In this document: in pieces, positions 52,470-60,747 of the stretch
Numbering within the stretch: the first letter of the stretch is position 1
How the letters are laid out: every line of letters starts with the position of its first letter
Position numbers and translations under genes: made by a program
NCBI GenBank assembly: GCA_965215035.1
Contig: OZ244040.1
Coordinates: forward strand, 3,224,001 to 3,288,000
Origin: Azophilus sp965215035
Lineage (GTDB): Bacteria > Pseudomonadota > Gammaproteobacteria > Pseudomonadales > Azotimanducaceae
Direction: 5' to 3'
Length of the DNA: 64,000 bases
Notes under the pieces: generated by a model
What the model was told of the DNA's origin: nothing
The model's input: only the letters and a program-made list of their open reading frames with translations
Databases searched by the model: none

Positions 52470-54737
52470 ATGGTCAATCAAGAACGGAGTTTTTTTCCTT
52501 TGGCGGCGGCGGGGATCAGCACTCCATCGACGCTTTCCCGCAGCCTTTGGCTGGCCTTCCTCTTTCTTCCCGCGGCATCGATTCAGGTCCACGCACAGCC
52601 GGGGCAGGAGGCGGAAGCGGCCGTCCTCGAAGAGGTCATCGTCACCGCCCGCAAGCGCGAGGAGTCGCTGCAGGATACCCCGATTTCGATAACCGCCTTC
52701 TCAGCGTCAAGCCTGGAGGAGGCGAACATGGTCGACCTGCGGGACATCGGCAAGTACACGCCCGGCATGTCGTTTACTTCCTACGGCATGGGCAGCAATG
52801 AAGCAGGCGCTATTTTTCTGAGGGGCATCGGGCAGTCCGACCACATGGTCACCACCGACCCGGGCGTCGGGCTATACATCGACGGCGTCTATGTGGGGCG
52901 CAACCAGGGCGCGGCCTTGGACCTGCTCGACCTTGAGCGCGTCGAGGTGCTGCGGGGGCCACAGGGCACGCTGTTCGGCAAGAACACCATCGGCGGCGCC
53001 GTCAACGTCATCAGCCGAAAGCCCACCGGCACCGCCGGCGGGCACGTCAGCCTCACCGCAGGCGAGGACGGGCGGTTGAACGGTTCAGTCTCGGCCGAGA
53101 TGCCGCTCGGCAACCAAGCCGCTGTGCTGGTGAGCCTGTTGAGCAAGCAAAGGGACGGCGTTGGAGAGCAGATTTTCACGGGCGCTGAGACCGGCGACGA
53201 AGACAGCGTCAGTGGGCGCGCACAGCTCTATTGGCACGGTGAGACAGCCGAATTCTCGCTGGCCGTGGACGCGAGCCGCGCGCGCCAAGCGGCAATGCCG
53301 CACAGCTTCTACGAACAGGCCGGCTGGCTGGGCGTCGCTCCCTGTTATCAGCGCTCTGGCGATGGCTTCGCCCCCTGCCCCATCGGAACGAAAGTCGACC
53401 CCTTCGACAGCTATTCCTTAGACGATCTCGACACCGCCCAGGATCTTTTCGGGGTGTCGGCCACCCTGGCGTGGGACCTTGCCGAGGGTCTCGCACTTAA
53501 GTCCATTACCGCGTATCGGGACATGGACTACCTCGGCAGCCTGGAGTTCGACGGCGCACCGCAACGCATCGTCTACTACGGGGAAACCGGGGGTTCCGAC
53601 CAGTTCTCGCAGGAGTTGCAACTATCAGGGTCGCGGGGCGACCGCTTGCAGTGGATCGCCGGGCTCTACTATTTCACAGAGGACGGCGAGAACGACCAGA
53701 AGAATGACGAGTTCGGTTCGCTGGGGCAACGGCTCACACGGGTGAAAACGGAAAGCTACGCCGTCTTCGGCCAGGCAACAATGGAACTGACCGATCGCCT
53801 GAGCCTGACTGGCGGCCTGCGATACACCGAGGAAAGCAAGGACTATGATCTGGTGTTGCGTGCGCTGGACGCCTCGGGTGCCCAAGCCTACGACGCCGCC
53901 GGGCAACCCCTGTACGCGGTGCCCCCGACCGCACTGGACGAAACCTGGGACGCCGTCTCCGGCACCATCAACCTGAGCTACACCATCGCCGAGGGCGTTA
54001 TGGCCTACGGCACCTATTCCCGGGGCTTCCGCAGCGGCGGTTACGCGGCGCGGCCATCGGCGCTTTCGAGCGTTGGTGCTTATGACCCCGAGTACGTAGA
54101 CATGTTCGAGATTGGCCTGAAGGCGCTTACCCTGGAAGAGCGGCTGCGGTTCAATGCCGCGATCTACCGCAACGACTACAAGGACTACCAAGCGCAGGTC
54201 AACCGCGTCGGAAACAGTTTCGATACGCGCGTGCTGAACGCGGCCGAAGCCGAGATCAACGGCGTCGAACTCGAGGTGACCGCCCTGCTCTCTCCGACCT
54301 TCCGGGTGGATGCGACCTTTGCGTACACCGACGCCGAGATCACCGAAGTCGACCTCGACCCGTCGCTCGAAGCCAACTTCTCCGCTGGCCACCGGCTGCC
54401 CTACGTCAGCAAGTACACGTTCAGCGTTTCTCCCCAAGCCGACTTCGGGCTCCGCAGCGGCGCCAGCGTGCTGGCCCGGCTTGACTATTCATACCGTGGC
54501 GATTTTTTCGGCCAGATCGCCAACTCGCCATTCGAGCGGGAGAAGGGCTACGGGCTGCTCAACGCTCGAGTCGAGTACCGCAGCGCTGACCGCGACTGGT
54601 CCGTCGCCCTGTACGGCATCAACCTCGCTGACAAGACCTATACACGGGTCAGGAACTACTTCCCCGGATTCCTGGGTTTCGCGATCTGGAACACCGACCG
54701 GCGCGAGATCGGCGTTACCGCACGCTATGAATTTTAA
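52470..54737 (+). CDS. TonB-dependent outer-membrane receptor
   Basis: 755-residue receptor: signal peptide (LAFLFLPAASIQVHA), TonB box LEEVIVTARKREES (~residues 50-63), plug domain with GPQGTLFGKNTIGGAVNVIS (residues ~170-189), then a barrel ending in a terminal Phe (VTARYEF). GAGGAGG precedes the ATG. No FpvA-type signalling extension. The gene neighbourhood suggests uptake of a nitrogen-rich cyclic compound, but the ligand is unknown. Confidence 0.9.
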   Translation: MVNQERSFFPLAAAGISTPSTLSRSLWLAFLFLPAASIQVHAQPGQEAEAAVLEEVIVTARKREESLQDTPISITAFSASSLEEANMVDLRDIGKYTPGMSFTSYGMGSNEAGAIFLRGIGQSDHMVTTDPGVGLYIDGVYVGRNQGAALDLLDLERVEVLRGPQGTLFGKNTIGGAVNVISRKPTGTAGGHVSLTAGEDGRLNGSVSAEMPLGNQAAVLVSLLSKQRDGVGEQIFTGAETGDEDSVSGRAQLYWHGETAEFSLAVDASRARQAAMPHSFYEQAGWLGVAPCYQRSGDGFAPCPIGTKVDPFDSYSLDDLDTAQDLFGVSATLAWDLAEGLALKSITAYRDMDYLGSLEFDGAPQRIVYYGETGGSDQFSQELQLSGSRGDRLQWIAGLYYFTEDGENDQKNDEFGSLGQRLTRVKTESYAVFGQATMELTDRLSLTGGLRYTEESKDYDLVLRALDASGAQAYDAAGQPLYAVPPTALDETWDAVSGTINLSYTIAEGVMAYGTYSRGFRSGGYAARPSALSSVGAYDPEYVDMFEIGLKALTLEERLRFNAAIYRNDYKDYQAQVNRVGNSFDTRVLNAAEAEINGVELEVTALLSPTFRVDATFAYTDAEITEVDLDPSLEANFSAGHRLPYVSKYTFSVSPQADFGLRSGASVLARLDYSYRGDFFGQIANSPFEREKGYGLLNARVEYRSADRDWSVALYGINLADKTYTRVRNYFPGFLGFAIWNTDRREIGVTARYEF

Positions 54738-54816
54738 GCGTTTCGCGTTTGACTGCTCATCGAGGACGGGAACCGGGTATAGATAAGCCACATAAATTCG
54801 AAATTGGCGGAGAATC

Positions 54817-54975
54817 ATGTCGGTACTTTTATCAATCTCAAAGAATTGCCTTGCACTCTCGTTGTTCGGAGTCGCTTTATCTATCGATTGGGCTATGGCA
54901 GTCGCCTACTGCAAGAACAATGACAACAATCCGTGCGCTACCCACGCCTGTCCTACAAAGGTGTCGCTTCACTGA
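54817..54975 (+). CDS. Small predicted secreted Cys-containing peptide
   Basis: 52 codons from ATG 54817, with GGCGGAG just upstream. N-terminal ~30 residues form a signal peptide (LALSLFGVALSIDWAMAVA); the predicted mature part YCKNNDNNPCATHACPTKVS has three Cys in a C-x7-C-x4-C layout. It is 79 bp after the TonB receptor stop on the same strand. Unknown family; could be a periplasmic factor, metallophore-like peptide or secreted signal, if real. Confidence 0.5.
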   Translation: MSVLLSISKNCLALSLFGVALSIDWAMAVAYCKNNDNNPCATHACPTKVSLH

Positions 54976-55029
54976 AGTGGTAGATGGACACTGGTAAAAG
55001 GAGCAGACCGGTTACTTTCGTGTTAGAAG

Positions 55030-55224
55030 CTGGCTATTTTCGACAATCTGCTGGCCGTGACCCCGACGCAACTGTTGCTGGTCGTGGCAATGCCCGCCGA
55101 CTACTATTGGACGCGGCGCACCCGAGTCTCGTTGCTGGACCTGTTCCACCCGGGGGGCACCTTCTGTTACCGCAACGGCGTCAACGCCGTCGCCATAATC
55201 GTCGATGTCTCTCCTAATACGTAA
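55030..55224 (+). pseudogene. NCS1-family permease, C-terminal remnant
   Basis: 64 codons in frame (FDNLLAVTPTQLLLVVAM, DYYWTRRTRVSLLDLFHPGG, TFCYRNGVNAVAIIVDV) match the typical end of NCS1 nucleobase/hydantoin symporters. The rest of the ~490-residue protein is absent. Its end overlaps the dihydropyrimidinase start by 20 bp, the coupling expected for an old permease-hydantoinase operon. Confidence 0.7.
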
Positions 55225-56599
55225 CGGCCGGGTGGTGACCGCCACCGACGACTACCGCGCCGACATCTACGTCGAAGACGATAGGGTCTCGCTGATCGGC
55301 AACAAGCTGCAAATGGAGGCCGACCAGGTGATCGATGCCGCCGGCAAACTGGTTATACCGGGCGGCGTCGACCCACACACCCACATGGACATGCCCTTTG
55401 GCGGCACCACCAGCGCCGACGATTTCGAGTCCGGGACGCGAGCGGCCGCATTCGGCGGCACCACCACCATCATCGACTTCGCAATCCAACCCAAGGGGCA
55501 CTCGACCCTGGAAGCGCTGGATACCTGGCATGGCAAGGCGGAGGGCAAGGCATCCATCGACTACGGCTTTCACATGATCGTGACCGACATGGAATCCGAG
55601 CGGCTCTGGGAAATGCGGCGTCTGGCGGACGAGGGCGTCACGTCCTACAAGATGTTCATGGCCTATCCAGGCGTGCTCTACGTGGACGACGGCACCCTGT
55701 TCCGGGCCATGCGCAAGGCCGGCGATGACGGCACGCTGGTGTGCATGCACGCGGAGAACGGCATCGTCATCGACGAGATCGTCAAGCTGGCGCTTAAGGA
55801 AGGCAAAACATCCCCCAGATACCATGCGCTCACCCGCCCCACGCGCATGGAGGCGGAAGGCGTGCACCGCTCCATCGCCATCGCGGAAGTGGCCGGCGTG
55901 CCTGTTTACATCGTGCACCTGAGTTGTTCCGATGCGCTGCAGCAGGTAACCCTCGCGCGCAACCGGGGCGCGCTCGTGTTCGCAGAGACCTGCCCGCAGT
56001 ACCTGTTCCTTGACATCGGCCTCTATGACCGGGAGGGGTTCGAGGGAGCGAAGTACGTTATGACGCCTCCGCTTCGAGAACGCTGGAACCAGGACGAACT
56101 CTGGCGGGGCCTGAAGTTCGGGGATCTGCAGAGCATCTCCACCGACCACTGCCCCTTCTGCTTCAAGGAGCAGAAGACGCTCGGCAGCCACGATTTCAGC
56201 AAGATTCCGAACGGTGCCCCCGGGGTGGAGAACCGGATGAGCCTGGTCTACAACGGCGGGGTCGCCGCGGGGCGGATTTCCGTCAACCACTTCGTCGAAC
56301 TGACCTCCACCGCCGCCGCCAAGCTGTTCGGGCTGTTCCCCAAGAAGGGCACCATCGCCGTCGGCAGCGACGCCGACATTGTGATGTTCGACCCGAACCG
56401 GAAGGAAACCATCGGCGTCGGCAACCCCTGCACCCACCACATGCGGGTTGACTACAATGCCTATGAAGGCATCGAGGCCCAGGGCTTCAGCGAAACGGTG
56501 ATCAGCCGCGGCAAGGTGATCGTCGCCGATGGCGCATGGCGCGGGCGGGCCGGCGACGGACGATTCGTCAAGCGCGGGTTGTTCAACAGCCCGGCCTGA
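55205..56599 (+). CDS. Dihydropyrimidinase (D-hydantoinase)
   Basis: 464-residue binuclear zinc amidohydrolase opening dihydrouracil/hydantoin rings. Metal ligands in GGVDPHTHMDMPFGGT, the carboxylated Lys in GVTSYKMFMAYPG (~residue 148), HAENG, VHLSCSDAL and STDHCPF. Start MSLLIRNGRVV. Second step of reductive pyrimidine catabolism; product goes to beta-ureidopropionase, encoded next but split by an IS. Confidence 0.93.
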   Translation: MSLLIRNGRVVTATDDYRADIYVEDDRVSLIGNKLQMEADQVIDAAGKLVIPGGVDPHTHMDMPFGGTTSADDFESGTRAAAFGGTTTIIDFAIQPKGHSTLEALDTWHGKAEGKASIDYGFHMIVTDMESERLWEMRRLADEGVTSYKMFMAYPGVLYVDDGTLFRAMRKAGDDGTLVCMHAENGIVIDEIVKLALKEGKTSPRYHALTRPTRMEAEGVHRSIAIAEVAGVPVYIVHLSCSDALQQVTLARNRGALVFAETCPQYLFLDIGLYDREGFEGAKYVMTPPLRERWNQDELWRGLKFGDLQSISTDHCPFCFKEQKTLGSHDFSKIPNGAPGVENRMSLVYNGGVAAGRISVNHFVELTSTAAAKLFGLFPKKGTIAVGSDADIVMFDPNRKETIGVGNPCTHHMRVDYNAYEGIEAQGFSETVISRGKVIVADGAWRGRAGDGRFVKRGLFNSPA

Positions 56600-56656
56600 T
56601 TTCCATGCGGGTTCGACCCGGTTTACCGCACCGACAGATGCCTTGGGAGAAAAGAG

Positions 56657-57469
56657 ATGTCCAGGATGCTGAGATCGGGCCTGATCCAGATGTCGCTGCC
56701 GGAAATGGGGGCAGAAGCGTCGATGTCCGGCGTTGTCGACGCCATGATCGCCAAACACATTCCCTGCATCGAGGAAGCCGGCAGACGGGGCGTTCAGATT
56801 CTCTGCCTGCAGGAGATATTCAGCACCCCGTACTTCTGCCCTAGCCAGGATGCGGCCTGGTACGCCACGGCCGAACCCGTGCCGGGGCCAACCACAGAGC
56901 GCCTCGCCGAGTATGCCCGCAACCATGGGATGGCGATGGTCGTACCGGTCTACGAGAAAGAGGCGCCGGGCATTCTCTACAACACCGCCGCGGTCATCGA
57001 CGCCGACGGCGCCTACCTCGGCAAGTACCGCAAGACGCATATTCCCCATACGGCTGGCTTCTGGGAGAAGTACTTCTTTCGGCCCGGCAACCTGGGCTAT
57101 CCGGTGTTCGAGACGGCACACGCCCGGGTCGGCGTCTACATCTGCTACGACCGACACTTTCCGGAGGGCGCCCGCGCCCTGGGCCTGAACGGCGCCGAGA
57201 TCGTCTACAACCCCTCCGCGACCGTCGCTGGACTTTCCAGGCACCTATGGGAACTGGAGCAACCTGCACAGGCCGTGGCCAATGGCTATTTCATGGGCTG
57301 TGTCAACCGGGTGGGCATCGAAGCCCCCTGGAACCTGGGCGAGTTCTTCGGCTGCAGCTACTTCGTGGACCCGCGTGGCGAAATCGTCGCCATGGCGTCC
57401 GGCGAAAAGGATGAACTCCTAGTGGCCGATCTTGACCTTGACCTGATCGAGGAAGTCCGCGCAACCTGG
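56657..57469 (+). pseudogene. Beta-ureidopropionase (carbon-nitrogen hydrolase), 5' part
   Basis: 271 codons before the insertion. Nitrilase triad: Glu in QEIFSTPYF, Lys in LGKYRKTHIPH, Cys in YICYDRHFPEG. The chain ends IEEVRATW at the target site; the missing 17 codons lie at 58652-58705. The present frame runs into the IS, so a longer fused ORF exists but is not a real protein. It would convert N-carbamoyl-beta-alanine to beta-alanine, CO2 and ammonia. AGGAGAAA-like site upstream. Confidence 0.9.
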
Positions 57470-58646
57470 TGTACCGGTTCAGCGCCTTTGAGACTGAGGG
57501 GATCAGTCGGCCTCCAGTGCGACAAGGTACTCGTTGGGGGTTCGGTAATCCAGCGATGCGTGTGGCCTCTCGTAGTTGAAGAAGAATTCGTACCTGGCCA
57601 GGGCGGGGCCTACGGCGGTGACGGTCAGGGGGCCGTCGTAGAGGCTCCAGAACTCGGCGCGGGCGGAGCGGTTGGCGCGCTCGACGCAGCCGTTCCACTG
57701 GGGTCGCCGGGGCGGCAGCACATGCAGCGGGATGCCCAGGTCCTCGCAGGCCGACTCGAAGTCGGCCATGAACTCGCCGCCGCCGTCGACCTGCACGGAG
57801 AGCAGGGGGAACGGCAGTTCGCCGAGGATGTCCAGAAGGAAGCGTTTGGCGTTGCCGGCGGTGGCCCGCGAGTAGACCCGGGTGGCCATGAACCTGGAGA
57901 CCGGGCAGGCGGCGCGGAACTCCTTGATCGCGCGTCCGTCGAGGGAGTAGGTCATGTGGTCGATCTGCACCAGCTCGCCGGGCGCACGCGCCTTCGAACC
58001 GTACTTCCAGCGCCTGGCCCACCCGGCGAAGCCGCGCCGGCGCCTGGGTTTCAGGCACCCCTCGCAGAACGAGGCGGGGCGGATCGCGCCGGCGGCGAGC
58101 GCCCGGGACAGGATCCGCCCGACGGTGGACGCGCTCCGGCGGAAGCCCTTCCGCCGGAGCATGGCGTGGATGCGCGCCTTGCCCATGAACGGATACTTGC
58201 GGCGCAGGTCCATCACCGCCTTGACGTCCGCCGTCGTCCACGCCCGGTTCCGGGCGCGGCGCGGGCGGGTCGATTTCGGCGCCAGGCCGCGCGGGCCGCC
58301 GGCGGCCCGCGCGGCCTTCCACCGGTACAGCGTGGCGCGGCTGATGCCGATCTGCTCGAGCGCCGCGGTCTCGTGGCAGCCCGCCGAGCGCAGGCGGTCG
58401 AAGTCCTCGATCCCGCGGAGGCGCCGGAGGGCCTCGGGGGGGACGTTCCCGTCCACCTTGAAACGTCGGTGCAATCGGGCGCGAAGGGATTTAACATGCA
58501 TGTTCGGGTCTCCTTTCCAGTTGTTTGGTCACTGCTGGAGGCTACCCGATTCGGCGCGGGGCGGGAATGCCCGCCCCGCGCCACCTCATCATTCAACCCG
58601 CACTTTCACACCGGCAAAAAGTCTCAAATGTGTCTGAACCCGAACA
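57470..58646 (-). mobile_element. IS481-like insertion sequence (1177 bp)
   Basis: Inverted ends beginning TGT: left TGTACCGGTTCAG then TTTGAGACT, right complement TGTTCGGGTTCAG then TTTGAGACT. A 5-bp target duplication CCTGG (57465-57469 and 58647-58651) flanks it. Removing it restores the beta-ureidopropionase reading frame exactly. Confidence 0.88.
57503..58501 (-). CDS. IS481-like DDE transposase
   Basis: 332 residues. N-terminal helix-turn-helix (ETAALEQIGISRATLYRWKA), a zinc-less linker and the rve core: LVQIDHMTYSLDG, LLSVQVDGGGEFMADF, NGCVERANRSARAEF for the catalytic Asp, Asp, Glu. AGGAG lies before ATG 58501. Intact, so the element could still move. Confidence 0.88.
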   Translation of the reverse strand: MHVKSLRARLHRRFKVDGNVPPEALRRLRGIEDFDRLRSAGCHETAALEQIGISRATLYRWKAARAAGGPRGLAPKSTRPRRARNRAWTTADVKAVMDLRRKYPFMGKARIHAMLRRKGFRRSASTVGRILSRALAAGAIRPASFCEGCLKPRRRRGFAGWARRWKYGSKARAPGELVQIDHMTYSLDGRAIKEFRAACPVSRFMATRVYSRATAGNAKRFLLDILGELPFPLLSVQVDGGGEFMADFESACEDLGIPLHVLPPRRPQWNGCVERANRSARAEFWSLYDGPLTVTAVGPALARYEFFFNYERPHASLDYRTPNEYLVALEAD

Positions 58647-58705
58647 CCTGGCAGTTCTATCGCGACCGCAGGCCGGAAAGCTACGACACCCTCGTGGCAC
58701 CCTGA
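58647..58705 (+). pseudogene. Beta-ureidopropionase, 3' tip
   Basis: After the IS, the frame reads QFYRDRRPESYDTLVAP and stops at 58703-58705, the usual C-terminus of beta-ureidopropionases (WQF-x-RDRRP). Confidence 0.85.
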
Positions 58706-58768
58706 ATTGGCCCATACCCATGCACGCGCACTGCCGCAACTTTCGCAGCCGGGGCGTACGAGGAGCGG

Positions 58769-58892
58769 CAGGACCATCTCAAAGTGCTCGCACTGGAAAA
58801 GCATCGGATCCCGCAGAGTATTTGCTTGATCTTCCAAAAAGTATTCATAGACCATCTATGTTGGGCTTTGCCGAGGACTGATGGATGGCTTG
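58769..58892 (+). repeat. Dispersed intergenic repeat, copy C
   Basis: Shares the head (CAGGACCATCTCAAAGTG), centre (CTGGAAAAGCATCGGATCCC, TTGCTTGATCTTCC) and tail (CTTTGCCGAGGACTGATGGA) with copy B at 38463. It lies in the 380-bp gap before the aldehyde dehydrogenase gene, which otherwise shows nothing. Confidence 0.6.
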
Positions 58893-59086
58893 GGGGTCGT
58901 CCTGAAGGGAAGTAGTCAATGTTCACCGAAAGCCCTCGATCCCGGTACCCTGCCCTGACGACCGGTGCCGGGGCACAACCCCAAGAGGCTGGGGCGCGAT
59001 GTTTTCGCTGCGCCTACTGCCGGACGGAATGTGGTGCTTGGCAGGGCCATGGATAAATACAGGAAATAATCGCACAGGACACTACC

Positions 59087-60559
59087 ATGGAGAACGCGAT
59101 GAAACTCACCGATTCGGGACTGCTCAAAACCCAGGCGTTCATCGATGGCCGATGGCAAGATGCCGACAGCGGTGCGACGACCCCGGTTGTCAACCCCGCC
59201 AATGGGGCCGTGATCGCCCAAGTAGCCCGCTGCGGCCGCGCGGAGACGCGCCGCGCCATCGAGGCAGCCGCCCTCGCCTTTCGGGAATGGCGGCGACGCA
59301 CCGCCAAGGACCGCGCCCGGGCGCTAAGGCGCTGGTTCGACCTGATGATCGCGCACCAGGAAGACCTCGCGGTCATCATGACCGCGGAACAGGGCAAGCC
59401 CCTGGCCGAGTCCCGGGGAGAGATCGCCTACGGCGCCGCCTTTATCGAGTGGTTCGCCGAGGAGGCCCGGCGCGTTTACGGCGACACCATCCCCGGGCCA
59501 GCCAACGACAAGCGCGTCGTCACCATCAAGCAGCCGGTCGGTGTCGTGGCCTGCATTACCCCCTGGAATTTTCCCAACGCCATGCTTACGCGCAAGGTGG
59601 GCCCGGCACTGGCGGCCGGTTGCACCGTGGTCTGCAAACCCGCCAGCGCCACGCCGCTCTCGGCGTTCGCCATTGCCGAACTGGCGACCCGCGCCGATAT
59701 TCCACCCGGGGTCATCAATGTGCTCGCGGGCGATACCCAAGCCATTGGCAACGAACTCACCGCCAATGCGCAGGTGCGCAAGTTGACGTTCACCGGCTCC
59801 ACGGAAGTGGGCAAGCAACTGATGGAAAGATGCGCGGCGACCGTCAAGCGCACATCCATGGAGCTTGGCGGCAACGCGCCCTTCATCGTCTTCGCAGATG
59901 CCGACCTCGACGCCGCCGTGCAGGGCGCCTTGATCTGCAAGTACCGCAATGCCGGCCAAACCTGCGTGTGCGCCAACCGCATCCTGGTGCAGTCGGGCAT
60001 CTACGAAGCCTTTGCGGAACGCCTAGCCGCCGCCGTGCGCAAGATGCGGCTTGGTGACGGCATGGCCCCCGACACGCAAATTGGCCCGCTAATCGATGAA
60101 AACGCCGCTGATTCGGTGCTCGGGATGGTAGAAAACGCCGTGGCGCTCGGTGCCGAGGTGCTAACCGGAGGCGGGCGGGCCGCCAACGGCGAGTGCTTTG
60201 TGCAACCGACCGTTTTGACCGGCGTGCAGCGGAATATGCGCGTGTTCCGCGAGGAAATTTTTGGGCCTGTCGCGCCGCTGCTGAAGTTCGAAACCGAGCA
60301 GGAGGCGATAGCGCTCGCCAACGACACCCAGTACGGTCTCGCCGCCTACTTTTACTCCCGTGACATCGGCCGGGCCTGGCGCGTGGCCGAAGGGCTGGAT
60401 TACGGCATCGTCGGCATCAACGAGGGCATCATCTCCAACGAGGCCGCGCCCTTCGGTGGCATGAAGGAATCCGGCATCGGCCGCGAAGGTTCCAAGTACG
60501 GCATGGACGAGTACTTGGAGATCAAGTACCTGTGCATGGGCGGGGTCACGCCGGCGTAG
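59087..60559 (+). CDS. NAD(P)-dependent succinate-semialdehyde dehydrogenase
   Basis: 490-residue aldehyde dehydrogenase of the GabD type. NAD site and core: ITPWNFPNAMLTRKVGPALAAG, catalytic Glu in TSMELGGNAPFIVF, catalytic Cys in NAGQTCVCANRILVQ. ATG 59087 or 59099 (the latter with GGAGA at good spacing). Role: last step of 4-aminobutyrate or 4-hydroxybutyrate use; with the pyrimidine genes it could also take malonate-semialdehyde-like products, an inference. Confidence 0.85.
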   Translation: MENAMKLTDSGLLKTQAFIDGRWQDADSGATTPVVNPANGAVIAQVARCGRAETRRAIEAAALAFREWRRRTAKDRARALRRWFDLMIAHQEDLAVIMTAEQGKPLAESRGEIAYGAAFIEWFAEEARRVYGDTIPGPANDKRVVTIKQPVGVVACITPWNFPNAMLTRKVGPALAAGCTVVCKPASATPLSAFAIAELATRADIPPGVINVLAGDTQAIGNELTANAQVRKLTFTGSTEVGKQLMERCAATVKRTSMELGGNAPFIVFADADLDAAVQGALICKYRNAGQTCVCANRILVQSGIYEAFAERLAAAVRKMRLGDGMAPDTQIGPLIDENAADSVLGMVENAVALGAEVLTGGGRAANGECFVQPTVLTGVQRNMRVFREEIFGPVAPLLKFETEQEAIALANDTQYGLAAYFYSRDIGRAWRVAEGLDYGIVGINEGIISNEAAPFGGMKESGIGREGSKYGMDEYLEIKYLCMGGVTPA

Positions 60560-60747
60560 TCGCCCGCGCCGCGTTGCTTGGGCCGCATGGCCACCGGCTC
60601 CCCCAGGAATCCGGCGGCACGGCCCTTGCGCCCCTAGTGGTTGCGGGCCGGGTTGTCGCCCCAACAATTCACCCCCGGGGATGCAGCGGTATCGCCCTGC
60701 CACCCTCGGTCAGTGGCTCTCCGGCGCACATGGTAGGATTGCCCGGC

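Noticed and set aside
57470..58705. Fusion of beta-ureidopropionase to a further ~400 residues
   Set aside because: The extension is the antisense of an IS481-like transposase; inverted ends and a CCTGG duplication mark it as an insertion.
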